A stretch of DNA of 55,667 nt from Syntrophorhabdus sp. PtaB.Bin027 (GCA_002067585.1 MVQO01000189.1:1-55667), one strand, 5' to 3'; shown: positions 1 to 9,694, counted from the first letter of the stretch. The notes: generated from the sequence alone by a model not told the origin. Program-made: numbers and translations.

Positions 1-144
1 ACCCAGGGTACGTATCATTTCTGGCAATACAACACTATATCCGAGGCGGATACCATAATTTACAAAAAGATTGATAAAGCAGATAACAAGAATGACCCAT
101 GCCCAGTGAATGGCCTGGTTTTTGTCTAAAGCATTGCTCTTCAT
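1..144 (-). CDS. MFS transporter, N-terminal part (cut by window edge)
   Basis: Reading the minus strand from an ATG at 144 gives 48 open codons running off the window: MKSNALDKNQAIHWAWVILV and onward. It has a short polar N-terminus, then a first hydrophobic helix (WVILVICFINLFVNYGIRL) and the motif YSVVLPEM. In my recollection this is the typical first helix and loop of major facilitator transporters of the oxalate/formate antiporter-like branch. A purine-rich Shine-Dalgarno (AAGGGGGG) lies about 5 bases before the ATG. The gene points away from the CooS-like gene's upstream end, on the same strand and downstream of it, so it could be co-transcribed after a 145-base gap. The substrate cannot be told from this fragment. 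Confidence 0.7.
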   Translation of the reverse strand, partial: MKSNALDKNQAIHWAWVILVICFINLFVNYGIRLGYSVVLPEMIRTLG

Positions 145-289
145 AATATCCCCCCTTTTTTTAAAACTTATCCAGGGTTAAAGGTTAAAGACACGAGGAT
201 AAAGGCCGGAAAACCTTCTGCTTTATCAATCGCACCTTTTACCATGAACCTTGAACCTTTACCCGTAGCCTCGATCCTCTCGCCCGTTT
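145..289. repeat. Intergenic gap with degenerate 7-bp repeats
   Basis: This gap between the CooS-like gene and the MFS gene contains GGTTAAA twice in tandem (176-189) and a partly complementary run ACCATGA, ACCTTGA, ACCTTTA (241-261). They belong to the heptameric intergenic repeats seen elsewhere in the window. I see no gene and no clear terminator. Confidence 0.5.
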
Positions 290-2194
290 TCATTGCATAC
301 CCAGCTTCTTCCTTTTCGCTTCTATATGGGCAAGTACCCCATCGACCGCTTTAATTGGATCTTTTTCCACACTTAGGACACCGCCTGTCACCTGGGGCAG
401 GTCAACTGTAAGCAGCTGGACAAGGTTTGGCGCTCCTGTTACCGTAGGAACAGGATTCACATAGGTATAAAGGCCAAGGGCGAGTGCGAACACAGCATCT
501 ATGGTGGCTTTCTGTTCCATATACTCAGGAGCAACAGCTGCAACAGGAAGGTCAGGAATCGGCACCTGCATAACATTGGCAATGGCTGCCAGCATATCTG
601 CAAGCCGTCCTGTATCCGTACAGGTTCCGTAGCTGAGCACAGGAGGAATCTTCAGGGTTTCGCATAATGCCCGCAGGCCATTCCCTGCAAAATCCTTTGC
701 CTCAGGGCTGCAGAGCCCGGCAACCTGCATTGCAGCATTCCCGCATCCCATAGAGAGGACAAGGATATCCCGCTTGATAAGTTCTTTTGCTATAGTCACG
801 CTATGGACATCCTGCCCCGTGTCACGCAACGATGTGCACGAGACAAGACCTGCCACCCCCCTTATAACCCCATCCTGTATTGCCTTCAAAAGGGGCAAAA
901 CCGAACCACCCAGGGCAGCTGCGATACTCTCAGTAGAAAAACCGACTATTGCCTCCCCCATATTCAGCCCTGTAATCGGCTTTATTGTGGCATGTCGCTC
1001 TTTAAAATTGTCAATGGCCATCTGTAGGAGTGAGGCTGCTTGCTCCGAAGCTTTTTCCGGGACGTAGTCAATCCGATCAGTTATGCCTTCAAAGGCAACA
1101 AGCTGGCTCACAGGGATCAGCTTGAATTTATATTTTTCTGCATAGAAAGGATCCACAGGCATCGAACAATTCATATCACAGGCAAAAAGATCGATGCAAC
1201 CACTTGCCAGGATAGCCTCCTGCATAATCCAATTTCCTGTAAACCCATAGAAAACATCGTCCATCTGCCAACGTTGGATCATCTCCTGACCGGTTTCAAT
1301 ATTTGCAATAACACGCACACCCTTTGCACCAACTGCTTTTGCCTTTTCCTGCCACTCATTTTTTCGCGCAAGCTCTACCATGGTGAAGCCGAGAAAAGGC
1401 TCATGACCATTGGGAAGAACATTGACATATTCAGGGTCAAGCACGCCAAGATCAACCCGCATAGGGTGAGGTCTGGGAATCCCGAAGAGGATATCCTGGC
1501 AGAACTCATTCACAATCTGGCTCTGGTACGCCATCGCAATCCCAAGTCGCATAGCTTTCAAGGCCAGGCTGGCATAATAACCATCAACGTTGGTAAGACA
1601 TGAGCTCGTGGCAAACATCATCTCGCCGTAAATCCCCCCGGGAAATATACCCAACTTTTTCCACACCGCTTTTCGTTCCTTGGGGGCAAGTGTCTCCACA
1701 ATATAACTCGGCTCATCATATTTCCTGTTAAAATCAGCTTCCACATAATTACAGAGTGCCAGGGCAACTTCTTCGTCGGAAAGCGATGTTGGAATGTCAA
1801 ACCGCTCAGCAAATGCAATAAGCTTCCCCGGTTCCGTTATGGCAAAAGGGGCTTTGCCGTTTACAGCTGCTTTCAACGTTTTAATGGTTTGCTCAGTGTG
1901 ATAGTGGTATGTTGATGCTCCCATAACATTCCGCAGGAGCATCATCCTCATAGCCATTCCATCACCGGTTATGCCGCACACACCTCTCTTGTCTTTGGCC
2001 ACATCAGCCCTGCACGGCCCGTTGGAGCAAAGGTCGCACCGAACACCTCCCTGGCAGAAAGAACATCGCTGGTCAGGGTTACCCCCCATGCCCTGGGCTT
2101 CATAGCGATCCCACATGTTTGTCATTCCATCCTGCTTAATCCGCTGATACATGGTACGAATTGACTCATGGTAGGAAATTCTCTCATCTTCCAT
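290..2194 (-). CDS. cooS: CooS-like carbon monoxide dehydrogenase catalytic subunit
   Basis: This is a 634-residue Ni,Fe-type carbon monoxide dehydrogenase, the family that interconverts CO and CO2 in the cytoplasm, and it has the usual length. The N-terminal iron-sulfur ligands are C44, C47, C53, C56, C61 and C73 (CSFCQGGVRCDLCSNGPC, then VC), with a CxxC start instead of the longer spacing of the classical enzymes. C-cluster candidates are H264 (NGHEP), C343 (DMNC), C453 (VSC), C484 (MGC) and C525 (GTC), and the catalytic Lys region is EQKA near 562. Where classical enzymes have CCTGNE, this protein reads NIETGQE (298-304), so one C-cluster cysteine appears absent. A Shine-Dalgarno AGGAGG lies 9 bases before the ATG. 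No cooC, cooF or acs gene is adjacent. The family is secure, but activity as a CO dehydrogenase is not. Confidence 0.9.
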   Translation of the reverse strand: MEDERISYHESIRTMYQRIKQDGMTNMWDRYEAQGMGGNPDQRCSFCQGGVRCDLCSNGPCRADVAKDKRGVCGITGDGMAMRMMLLRNVMGASTYHYHTEQTIKTLKAAVNGKAPFAITEPGKLIAFAERFDIPTSLSDEEVALALCNYVEADFNRKYDEPSYIVETLAPKERKAVWKKLGIFPGGIYGEMMFATSSCLTNVDGYYASLALKAMRLGIAMAYQSQIVNEFCQDILFGIPRPHPMRVDLGVLDPEYVNVLPNGHEPFLGFTMVELARKNEWQEKAKAVGAKGVRVIANIETGQEMIQRWQMDDVFYGFTGNWIMQEAILASGCIDLFACDMNCSMPVDPFYAEKYKFKLIPVSQLVAFEGITDRIDYVPEKASEQAASLLQMAIDNFKERHATIKPITGLNMGEAIVGFSTESIAAALGGSVLPLLKAIQDGVIRGVAGLVSCTSLRDTGQDVHSVTIAKELIKRDILVLSMGCGNAAMQVAGLCSPEAKDFAGNGLRALCETLKIPPVLSYGTCTDTGRLADMLAAIANVMQVPIPDLPVAAVAPEYMEQKATIDAVFALALGLYTYVNPVPTVTGAPNLVQLLTVDLPQVTGGVLSVEKDPIKAVDGVLAHIEAKRKKLGMQ

Positions 2195-2316
2195 AGCCCA
2201 GTCCCTCCTGACGTAAAATTATAAATGTATAGATATTATTTTAGTGATAACCGGAACAATAAACAAGGCAAAACATGGAGTAGAACGAAAAAGGTACTGG
2301 GCTGAAATGTCAGGCT

Positions 2317-2781
2317 TTAACTTTGTGTGAATCTGCAGAGGTGATAGAACTTCATGCAGGCCTCTTCTACGCTGGCTATAATCCTGTCATAGGCCTTAAG
2401 GAGGGTTCCATTATCATACTTTAATATATTTTTTGTCTCTGCAAAGATTACGTCATAATCGTGTCTTAATGACACACAGTCCCATAACGTGCAGTTCTCA
2501 ACACTGAGGGAATACTGCCTCTCCCAGCTGTCGAGCATTGCATCCTCAAAGCGAACCTCGAGGAGCTTCACCTCCTCGTGATTGTTTAATAGCTGCTGGA
2601 ACCGTTCTGCTGATCTCGCCTCTGGATGGAGATAATAGTGGGCTGTATATCCTTTGGGTGAGAACCAGAGGAGTGGATGAAACGAGTCTTCTATTGTGTG
2701 ATAGCCACGAGTGATGAGCCTGACATCCGCCATTGGCTTTATGAAATTGCGACATTCAGGCAAAATCTCGTAAAGCTCCAT
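2317..2781 (-). CDS. Hypothetical protein, 154 aa
   Basis: I do not recognise this protein. It is soluble, has no signal peptide or membrane segment, and is rich in aromatic and acidic residues, with cysteines at C10, in ENCTLWDC, in EEACMKF and in HLCRF. The start MELYEILPECRNFIKPMADV is the first ATG of the frame, but no good Shine-Dalgarno precedes it. The gene lies on the same strand as its neighbours, between the DUF1844 gene and the CooS-like gene, with gaps of 67 and 122 bases, so it may be the tail of the long upstream operon. It is supported as coding by its length and by a natural amino acid composition only. Confidence 0.6.
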   Translation of the reverse strand: MELYEILPECRNFIKPMADVRLITRGYHTIEDSFHPLLWFSPKGYTAHYYLHPEARSAERFQQLLNNHEEVKLLEVRFEDAMLDSWERQYSLSVENCTLWDCVSLRHDYDVIFAETKNILKYDNGTLLKAYDRIIASVEEACMKFYHLCRFTQS

Positions 2782-2848
2782 GCATGCTTTATCGCAAAAT
2801 ATCTATTAATCTTTAGCGATATTCACTCCGGAAAACTGAGTCGATTTC

Positions 2849-3226
2849 TCAACTACAAGCTGATTGAACATATTTCATTCGAAGGTCATAGAGAACCGTT
2901 CCAAGCAGGTTCTCCTCGTCCTCTGTGAGGTTGCCTGCAGTTTTTTCTTTGAGTATTTCTATGATGCTTATTGTCTGTTGCGCGAGAGGAAGATTCAGTG
3001 TTTTATCCTTTGTAATCGGGTCAGGCAATTCCCCGAGGCAAACAAGGGCGGATGTTGTTAGAGACAGTATAAATGTAGAAAAGTTAAGGACAGTGGTAAA
3101 GGCCTCCTCCTCGGCAATCTCAGCACAGGTTCTTTCATCTTGCTTCTTTTCTGGATCTACTGCCTCTGCCTCGCTGGCACTCGCTCTTTTATCTGTGATC
3201 TTGAAGCCTTTCTGTTCATCATCCAT
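2849..3226 (-). CDS. DUF1844 family protein
   Basis: This 125-residue protein has a charged, low-complexity first 40 residues and then the conserved DUF1844 core: FSTFILSLTTSALVCLGELP, DP, LPLAQQTISIIEILKEKTAG, NLTEDEENLL and a C-terminal YDLRMKYV. The family is common in Deltaproteobacteria and its function is unknown. The core helix SLTTSALVCLG is hydrophobic but is probably a buried helix and not a membrane anchor. The ATG is 9 bases after the htrA stop codon, so the gene is translated from the same message and is the last clear member of the long arsA-to-DUF1844 operon. Confidence 0.85.
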   Translation of the reverse strand: MDDEQKGFKITDKRASASEAEAVDPEKKQDERTCAEIAEEEAFTTVLNFSTFILSLTTSALVCLGELPDPITKDKTLNLPLAQQTISIIEILKEKTAGNLTEDEENLLGTVLYDLRMKYVQSACS

Positions 3227-3235
3227 ATCAGCCTC

Positions 3236-4597
3236 CTAAAGTAGCGTGTCGAGTTTAACAGGCAAAAAGAAAATCTCATCACGTCTTTTCACCTGATAAA
3301 GAATATAATTTCTTTTTAGCCCTTCTGCCATAAATGCGTCGAAATCTTTTTTGTTTGAAATGACGTTGTTGTTGATCTTAAAGACTACATCTCCTATCCG
3401 CAATCCGCATCTGGGTCCGGGTGATCCGCTGATGACCTTGGTTACAACAACTCCGTCCTTCTCTTTAAGTTTGAACTTCAACTTTGGATAACCTTTAATA
3501 TCCGATATTTTTACACTACAGAGCCCTTCATCCATGGGTGCTGGAACATAATCGGCCAGGTCTTTAACATCAATATTCATGATCACAGATTTCGCCCCTT
3601 TTGCTACTTTGAGCTGGATTGATTCCTGTTGTCTCAGCGTCCTGAATACACTTTGTATCTTCATTCCCTCCCTTATCTTCTTCCTGTTAAGTTCTGTAAT
3701 TCTGTCACCAATCCTGATACCGTACTTTTCGGCTGGGCTTCCGTTCAGTACCTTGTTAATATAGAGATAAGGTCCTTTTTCGTCCCTGCGCCTTTCAATG
3801 AAAAATCCGATAATAGGTCTCTTCACAGTGCTCTGTAAAAAATCTTCAAGCATAACAAGCACATCATCAATGGGAATTGCAAAGCCTATTCCTTTACCCT
3901 CTCCATATATAGCAGTAACTATACCAAGAGGATTTCCATCAGCATCAAGGAGGGCCCCACCGCTGTTCCCCGGATTAATGGCAGCATCGGTTTGGATCAG
4001 GTTTGCGTAAATCTTGTTATCAATCCTCAGGTTCCTCCCAAGGGCGCTTACTACACCTACGCTTACCGAACTTGACAGGCCATACGGATTACCTATGACA
4101 ATCACCTTTTGTCCTACCCTCACATTCTTTGACTTTGTAATCTTCAAGAAGGGCAGGTCAACTTTATCATTCACCTTCAGTAATGCAATATCAAATTCCG
4201 GGTCACTACCGAGGACGTGTGCCTCATATTCCTTGCCGTTTATAAACTTAACCCGAATATTGATCGCCTTCGAAACCAGATGTTCATTCGTCACTATAAT
4301 GCCCTTTGGATCCAGAACTACACCGGAACCTATGTTCTCGAACATCTCATCATCGTCATCTTCTTCTTCATCACCAACAATGAGTTTCCTGAATACATTT
4401 GGTTTCTTTTTTTCATCTATATCCTTTGACCACTCTTCAGTTTTTATATTGACAATTGCTTTGCTCGTCATCTCGACAACTTCGGCTATCTTGTCTTCCT
4501 TCCCGGCATACAAAGAAAACGGGGATAGCAAGACCAGAGATAGCAATCCGCAAGCAACGAGCAGTAAGAAGGAAATATTTTTAGACTTTTTTTTCAT
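3236..4597 (-). CDS. HtrA/DegP-type periplasmic serine protease with two PDZ domains
   Basis: This is a 453-residue trypsin-like quality-control protease. An N-terminal signal segment (about residues 9-31, very hydrophobic) sends it to the periplasm or anchors it. The protease domain shows the triad H106 (TNEHLV), D137 (FDIALL) and S212 (GNSGGAL). An acidic insertion (EEEDDDDEMF, about 77-86) sits just before the SGVVLD strand. Two PDZ domains follow: one begins near PIIGFFIERR and carries GSPAEKYGIRIGD, the other carries GSPGPRCGLRIGD near the C-terminus. The family degrades or holds misfolded exported proteins. It lies 95 bases downstream of coaBC, and this gap contains a 7-bp degenerate repeat, so it may also have its own promoter. 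Confidence 0.93.
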   Translation of the reverse strand: MKKKSKNISFLLLVACGLLSLVLLSPFSLYAGKEDKIAEVVEMTSKAIVNIKTEEWSKDIDEKKKPNVFRKLIVGDEEEDDDDEMFENIGSGVVLDPKGIIVTNEHLVSKAINIRVKFINGKEYEAHVLGSDPEFDIALLKVNDKVDLPFLKITKSKNVRVGQKVIVIGNPYGLSSSVSVGVVSALGRNLRIDNKIYANLIQTDAAINPGNSGGALLDADGNPLGIVTAIYGEGKGIGFAIPIDDVLVMLEDFLQSTVKRPIIGFFIERRRDEKGPYLYINKVLNGSPAEKYGIRIGDRITELNRKKIREGMKIQSVFRTLRQQESIQLKVAKGAKSVIMNIDVKDLADYVPAPMDEGLCSVKISDIKGYPKLKFKLKEKDGVVVTKVISGSPGPRCGLRIGDVVFKINNNVISNKKDFDAFMAEGLKRNYILYQVKRRDEIFFLPVKLDTLL

Positions 4598-4663
4598 AGC
4601 ACAGAATGTATTGAACCGAAAAACTTGCGATATGAAACAAATTTACTGTGATTTTCACTATAA

Positions 4664-4692
4664 TCTATGAGCTATCAGCTGTGAACTGCCTT
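4664..4692. repeat. Degenerate 7-bp tandem repeat
   Basis: TATGAGC, TATCAGC, TGTGAAC and TGCC follow each other in phase (4666-4690) in the gap between coaBC and htrA. They are one member of the heptameric intergenic repeats of this window. Confidence 0.5.
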
Positions 4693-5961
4693 TCAATACC
4701 AGTCTTCTTCTACTCTTTTTTTCTTTTTTAATGCTTTTTTCGCTGCATCGAGAATGATGTGGGCAATCTCATCCTTACTCAACATGGGTACATGTTTTGC
4801 GCCACCTGTTGCCTCAATTATGGTGACCTCGTTGCTGTCTGAACCAAACCCAATATCCGACCTTGATACATCATTAGCAACAATTATATCCAGGTTTTTT
4901 TTCTTCAGTTTTTCTGCTGCATGGTCAAATAGGTTCTGTGTCTCTGCAGCAAAACCGATGAGAATCCTCTGTTCCTTAATCTTACCAAGTTCACCGATAA
5001 TATCAGGATTTTTTTCAAGTTCAAGCAAAACAATGTTGTCATCGCCCTTCTTCATTTTTTGACAGGTTTCATTTTTACATTTGAAATCAGCAACGGCTGC
5101 TGCTTTTATAATTATCGAACAGTATCTATGGTGCTCCATCACAGCGTCCCGCATCTCACATGCAGTCTCAACTTCAATGATGCGCATATCTGTTCTGGGC
5201 GGTGCTACATAGGTTTTACCTGTAATCAAAATAACATCTGCCCCTCTTCTCTTTGCAATCTTTGCTATAGAATAACCCATCTTACCGGAAGACTTGTTTG
5301 TGATACACCTTACCGGATCGATATATTCTGTTGTAGGGCCGGCAGTGACCAGGACCCGTTCATTTATAAGGTCTTTTTCAGTAAAAATGTCTTCCATTTT
5401 CTCGAGGACATCTTCTATCCGGGGCATTCTTCCCTTACCTGACGTTCCGCAGGCGAGATCCCCGCTTTCGGGCTCCATAACTTCGTATCCCGCCTCCTTG
5501 AGTTTCATTATATTTGCTTCTACCATGGGACTACCCCACATCTTTGTGTTCATGGATGGCACAAAAAGAATGGGGACAGTGGTGGCCATGACCATGGTCG
5601 TCAGGAAATCGTCTGCAATGCCATTGGCAATTTTTCCAATGATATTGGCTGTAGCCGGTGCTATTACCATCTGATCAGCAATATCAGAAAGTGCGATATG
5701 ACCTATCTTGGAGCCTGCGAAAAGCTCGAACATTTCATGAACCACCGGATTTCCCGAAAGAGTCTGAAATGTGAGAGGAGTAACAAACGCCATGGCATTC
5801 TTTGTCATAACAACGTGGACATTTGCCCCTCTTTTTGAGAGTTCCCGCACCAGTTCAGCTGTCTTGTAAGCAGCAATACCTCCTGTAATACCCACAATGA
5901 TCTCTTTGTTCTTCAGCATCGTATATTGCTTGTCCATATCTCCCATTAAATCTCTCATCAA
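4693..5961 (-). CDS. coaBC: Bifunctional phosphopantothenoylcysteine decarboxylase / phosphopantothenate-cysteine ligase (CoaBC, Dfp)
   Basis: This 422-residue protein catalyses two steps of coenzyme A synthesis: ligation of cysteine to 4'-phosphopantothenate, then decarboxylation. The N-terminal flavoprotein domain shows GITGGIAAYK, the PSMNTKMW motif and the active-site Cys in ACGTSGKGRMP. The C-terminal CoaB domain shows NKSSGKMGYSIAK, IIKAAAVADF and KKKNLDIIVANDV. Translation may start at one of several ATGs. The one at 5961 overlaps the stop of the carboxypeptidase gene by four bases, which suggests translational coupling, but the conserved part begins near LKNKEIIVGITGG about 15 residues later. 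A second CoA gene, coaD, lies upstream in the same operon. Confidence 0.95.
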   Translation of the reverse strand: MMRDLMGDMDKQYTMLKNKEIIVGITGGIAAYKTAELVRELSKRGANVHVVMTKNAMAFVTPLTFQTLSGNPVVHEMFELFAGSKIGHIALSDIADQMVIAPATANIIGKIANGIADDFLTTMVMATTVPILFVPSMNTKMWGSPMVEANIMKLKEAGYEVMEPESGDLACGTSGKGRMPRIEDVLEKMEDIFTEKDLINERVLVTAGPTTEYIDPVRCITNKSSGKMGYSIAKIAKRRGADVILITGKTYVAPPRTDMRIIEVETACEMRDAVMEHHRYCSIIIKAAAVADFKCKNETCQKMKKGDDNIVLLELEKNPDIIGELGKIKEQRILIGFAAETQNLFDHAAEKLKKKNLDIIVANDVSRSDIGFGSDSNEVTIIEATGGAKHVPMLSKDEIAHIILDAAKKALKKKKRVEEDWY

Positions 5962-7145
5962 ATGTTTAGGCCAATCTTTCTTATCAGCCGCGTAAATAGG
6001 TTTGCCTTTGGAATATAAACTGGCGACACAATATCAACCTTCCCTATCTGTTCGTTGTCGAACTTCACAACAAGTTCACCGAGCTTTTGACCTTCCCTGA
6101 TTTCCCCTTTAATGCTGGGCGGGACAGAAGGTTCTTTTTGAATGGTCCCTTTTTTATCATTCGCAATGGGGTACTGAAAGCTGGATCCAGCAACACCCTT
6201 TATCTTCCTGTACTTTCCGTCACTGAGAATAATATCTTTATCAATCACCTCGCCCTGTCTAACCACATTCAGCATTTTATACCGGCTAAATGCTTTTTTA
6301 AACTTTTCCACCGTTACGTCATCTCTTATTTTCCCTGTCGGGCTTCCAAGGACAACTACGATAAATCTCAAGCCATTTTTCTGGGCTGTGGCAACGAGAT
6401 TAAAACCTGTTTCACGGTAATACCCGGTTTTAAAACCATCTGTTCCACTCATACGGGTAAGCAGTTTGTTATGGTTGTTCATAATAAACTTGCCGTCTCT
6501 GAAGGGTTCACTTTTAATCGATGTCCATTCCATTATTTTGGGATACTTCAAGAGCTCCCGTCCAAGCGTTGCAAGGTCACTGCATGAACTTAAATCCGGT
6601 TCCTGCCCTATAGAAGGTGGTAGTCCGTGGACAGAATGGAATTCTGAATCTGCCATATTCAGGGATTTTGCCTTTTCATTCATGAGCCTGACAAATTCCT
6701 CTGTGCTCCCGGCAATGTGTTCTGCAACAGCATAGGCAGCGTCATTCCCTGACGCAACCAGGGTGGCCTTCATTAGTTCTTCCAGGGTGAATACCTCTCC
6801 CTCTTTCAGGTAAACCTGGCTACCACCCATCTTAGAGGCTTCCCGCGAGGCTGTTACCTGATCGGTCAATTTTACCTCGCCCTTTGCGACTTTCTCTGCA
6901 ACCACAAGGGCAACCATAAGCTTCACAACACTTGCGGGTGGCCTTTTCAGGTGAATATTCTCACCCTCAATGACTTTGCCGCTCATGGCTTCCATTACAA
7001 TGTATGACTTGAAAGGTTCTTCCTTCGCAGTTGAAGTCTGAGGTGACGACGCTTTCTGATTGCTGTGGATCTTTTTTGCCCCTTCGGCGTCTGCGAATGG
7101 TATGACTAGGAAAAGAATCAGGGACAGGATGAACAGGTTTTTCAT
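5958..7145 (-). CDS. D-alanyl-D-alanine carboxypeptidase (PBP5/DacF family, peptidase S11)
   Basis: This 395-residue exported low-molecular-weight penicillin-binding protein removes the terminal D-Ala from peptidoglycan stem peptides. It has a signal peptide ([20 protein letters not shown]) and the three S11 motifs: SVVK (Ser72, Lys75), SGND and KTG (in DGFKTGYY). A C-terminal beta-rich PBP5-like domain follows, and the end (PKANLFTRLIRKIGLNI) resembles the amphipathic helix that holds this family to the inner membrane. It overlaps coaBC by 4 bases downstream and touches the slipin stop upstream, so it sits tightly within the operon. Confidence 0.93.
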   Translation of the reverse strand: MKNLFILSLILFLVIPFADAEGAKKIHSNQKASSPQTSTAKEEPFKSYIVMEAMSGKVIEGENIHLKRPPASVVKLMVALVVAEKVAKGEVKLTDQVTASREASKMGGSQVYLKEGEVFTLEELMKATLVASGNDAAYAVAEHIAGSTEEFVRLMNEKAKSLNMADSEFHSVHGLPPSIGQEPDLSSCSDLATLGRELLKYPKIMEWTSIKSEPFRDGKFIMNNHNKLLTRMSGTDGFKTGYYRETGFNLVATAQKNGLRFIVVVLGSPTGKIRDDVTVEKFKKAFSRYKMLNVVRQGEVIDKDIILSDGKYRKIKGVAGSSFQYPIANDKKGTIQKEPSVPPSIKGEIREGQKLGELVVKFDNEQIGKVDIVSPVYIPKANLFTRLIRKIGLNI

Positions 7146-7894
7146 TATTTCAACTTATCCACAAAAGCTGTGATGAGATCTATGGGAACCGGGAAAATCA
7201 CAGTAGAATTCTTTTCTGAGGATATCTCGATTAGTGTCTGGAGATATCGAAGCTGAAGCGACATTGGATTTTTGGAAAGGATGTCGGATGCCTGAGCCAA
7301 CTTTGTAGCTGCCTGAAATTCTCCTTCTGCTGAGATTACTTTTGCCCTTCTCTCCCTCTCAGCCTCTGCCTGTCGTGCAATGGCCCGCTGCATCTCCTGC
7401 GGAAGGTCAACGTTCTTGACCTCCACATTCGACACCTTGATTCCCCACGGTTCTGTATGGGTGTCGAGTATCTCCTGAAGTGTTTCATTGATCTTTTCCC
7501 GGTGAGAAAGAAGGTCATCAAGCTCTGCCTGACCCAGAACACTCCGCAGGGTTGTCTGAGAAAGCTGGCTTGTGGCATAAAGATAGTTTTCAACTGCAAT
7601 AATAGCCTTTGATGGGTCTATGACCCTGAAATAGACAACAGCATTCACCTTGACTGAAATATTGTCCCTGGTGATAACATCCTGGGGTGGTACATCCAGC
7701 ACTACGGTACGCAGGCTTACCTTGACCATCCTATCGATAACAGGAATAAGAATGATAAGCCCGGGCCCTTTCGGAGTGCCAAGAACCCTTCCTAGCCTGA
7801 ATATGACGCCTCTTTCGTATTCGTTCAGGATCTTGATAGCACTTACAAGGAAAAATACTACGAGCACTATGAGAAACAGATATGGAATATACAT
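7145..7894 (-). CDS. Slipin / SPFH (stomatin, band 7) membrane protein
   Basis: This 249-residue protein has an N-terminal hydrophobic hairpin-like anchor ([19 protein letters not shown]) followed by the SPFH core: [38 protein letters not shown] and a helical stretch with [17 protein letters not shown]. Slipins form ring- or cage-like assemblies at the membrane. They are known partners of NfeD-type proteases, and the nfeD gene lies directly upstream with a 4-base gap. The C-terminus has a family-typical hydrophobic end ([17 protein letters not shown]). The pairing suggests a joint role in membrane protein quality control. Confidence 0.93.
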   Translation of the reverse strand: MYIPYLFLIVLVVFFLVSAIKILNEYERGVIFRLGRVLGTPKGPGLIILIPVIDRMVKVSLRTVVLDVPPQDVITRDNISVKVNAVVYFRVIDPSKAIIAVENYLYATSQLSQTTLRSVLGQAELDDLLSHREKINETLQEILDTHTEPWGIKVSNVEVKNVDLPQEMQRAIARQAEAERERRAKVISAEGEFQAATKLAQASDILSKNPMSLQLRYLQTLIEISSEKNSTVIFPVPIDLITAFVDKLK

Positions 7895-7898
7895 GATT

Positions 7899-9182
7899 TT
7901 ATCCCCCTTTTTTCTTCACTTTTACTATGAGCCCTTCCACTTCAGTCACAATGATTTTTTCCCCTTTAGAAATCTGTTCGTCGCTCTTTCCGTTCCAAAT
8001 CTCTCCCTGGATAAAAACCTTACCATCGTGAAAAATATCTGTCTGTGCAACACCTTCCACCCCAACCAAGCCTTCTCTTCCTGTTGTAACCTTGGAAAAC
8101 TGCGCTTTTATTGCATAAGATAGCACACCGAAAAAAAATATACCAGTTACAGCTGCCACTATAATGATCGTAGTATATGAGATGGAAAGAATGCTCGATG
8201 GAAGATCGATAAGCATAATAGAGCCTATCACAAGGGAGATAATTCCTGCAATTCCAAGGGCCCCATGACTTACAATCTTTAACTCTAAGATGAAAAATAT
8301 GACACCGAGAAGTATTAAGAAGAGGCCTGCATAGCTGATGGGAAGAGTCTGGAAAGAATAGAGGGCAAGTATAAGACATATGCCACCAACGACACCTGGA
8401 AAAATAGCACCTGGGCTGTAAATTTCGAACAGAATTCCGTACATTCCAATCATCATAAGGATATACGCCACATTGGGGTCGCTGATATACGAGAGGAACT
8501 TGTACTTAAAAGGCATGGTAACCTCAGCAGATTTCTTGCCTTTTGTATTGATGACGACTGAGCCTTTCTTTGTTTCCACTGTTTTGCCATCGATCTTTTC
8601 AAGAAGCTCGTCTATACTGCCAGCGACAAGATCTGCCACCTTCTTCTCCACAGCTTCAGTTGCAGTTATAGAAGCACTCTCTCTTACTGATTTTGCGGCC
8701 CAGTCTTCATTCCTACCCCGTTGTTTGGCTATACTTTTAACATAAGCCTCCGCGTCCTTAGCTACTTTTTCCATCATTACTTTGTCTGCCTTTTCCTGAC
8801 CGACGCTTACAGGATGAGCCGCTCCTGCATTTGTACCCGGAGCCATGGCAGCGATATGAGATGCGAGAAGAATTACACTGCCTGCTGATGCTGCCCGTGC
8901 GCCTGAAGGATAAACATAGACAATAACTGGAATATTCGACTCCATAATCCCCTTGATTATATCCCGCATTGAAGTATCGAGGCCACCGGGCGTGTCCATA
9001 AGGATAAGGAGTGCCTCTGATCCATTCTTTTCCGCTTTATTAATTGAGTCATTAATAAAACTTGCTATTGGGGGATTAATGGCTCCGTGAATCCTGATGG
9101 TATAGATTTCATTTGCATCTGCAACAATGGGTATCAGGAAAAGTAGGGCAATAAGCAGGGATTTTGCAAAAAACCTGTTCAT
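7899..9182 (-). CDS. nfeD: NfeD family membrane-bound ClpP-class serine protease
   Basis: This 427-residue full-length NfeD has a signal peptide (about 1-23), a ClpP-like protease domain with [12 protein letters not shown] and the nucleophile region [13 protein letters not shown], a probable Ser99/Lys142 dyad as described for the archaeal homologue PH1510, several membrane helices (about residues 235-350) and a C-terminal OB-fold domain ([32 protein letters not shown]). The archaeal homologue cleaves the C-terminus of stomatin, and here the slipin gene follows immediately. The dyad numbering is by eye from memory of the family. Confidence 0.92.
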   Translation of the reverse strand: MNRFFAKSLLIALLFLIPIVADANEIYTIRIHGAINPPIASFINDSINKAEKNGSEALLILMDTPGGLDTSMRDIIKGIMESNIPVIVYVYPSGARAASAGSVILLASHIAAMAPGTNAGAAHPVSVGQEKADKVMMEKVAKDAEAYVKSIAKQRGRNEDWAAKSVRESASITATEAVEKKVADLVAGSIDELLEKIDGKTVETKKGSVVINTKGKKSAEVTMPFKYKFLSYISDPNVAYILMMIGMYGILFEIYSPGAIFPGVVGGICLILALYSFQTLPISYAGLFLILLGVIFFILELKIVSHGALGIAGIISLVIGSIMLIDLPSSILSISYTTIIIVAAVTGIFFFGVLSYAIKAQFSKVTTGREGLVGVEGVAQTDIFHDGKVFIQGEIWNGKSDEQISKGEKIIVTEVEGLIVKVKKKGG

Positions 9183-9186
9183 CCCT

Positions 9187-9672
9187 TTACCTCTTAAACT
9201 TTTCTTTCAGTTTTTGCTGAACAATATCTGGGACGAGACCGGCAACGGAGCCGCCAAAGCTGGCGACCTCTTTAATCGTCCGTGAGCTAATAAAGAAATA
9301 GTCTTTGCTTGTCATCATGAAGATAGTGTCCATCCCTCTGTTCAACTCCCTGTTCATAGAGGCCATCTGGAACTCATACTCAAAATCACTCATCGCTCTG
9401 AGCCCGCGAATGACTGTCTTGGCATCAACCCTCTTGACATAATCTACCAGCAGGCCCTCAAAGCTGTCCACCTTTACCCTGAGGTGATCTTTTACCGATC
9501 GCATGATCATGTCCTTTTTTTCTTCAATGGTAAAAAGGGCTTTTTTTTCAATATTGTGGGCAATAGCTACAATAACTGTGTCAAACAGCTCAAGCCCTCT
9601 TGTCAATATATCCAGGTGCCCGTTTGTAATAGGATCAAAAGACCCAGGATAAACAGCCAATCGTTTTCTCAT
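9187..9672 (-). CDS. coaD: Pantetheine-phosphate adenylyltransferase (CoaD)
   Basis: This 161-residue enzyme catalyses the penultimate step of coenzyme A synthesis, the transfer of AMP from ATP to 4'-phosphopantetheine. The nucleotidyltransferase motif AVYPGSFDPITNGHLDI with the catalytic His (TNGH) is at the N-terminus, and the family-specific FISSRTIKEVASFGGSV is near the C-terminus. The length is typical. It lies 4 bases upstream of nfeD and 22 bases downstream of rsmD, and the rsmD-coaD order is common in bacteria. Confidence 0.96.
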   Translation of the reverse strand: MRKRLAVYPGSFDPITNGHLDILTRGLELFDTVIVAIAHNIEKKALFTIEEKKDMIMRSVKDHLRVKVDSFEGLLVDYVKRVDAKTVIRGLRAMSDFEYEFQMASMNRELNRGMDTIFMMTSKDYFFISSRTIKEVASFGGSVAGLVPDIVQQKLKEKFKR

Positions 9673-9694
9673 GAACCTCTCCTTTTAACGTAAT

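Noticed and set aside
1040..1603. 187-codon plus-strand frame inside the CooS-like gene
   Set aside because: It is a shadow of the opposite-strand gene, which has clear family motifs.
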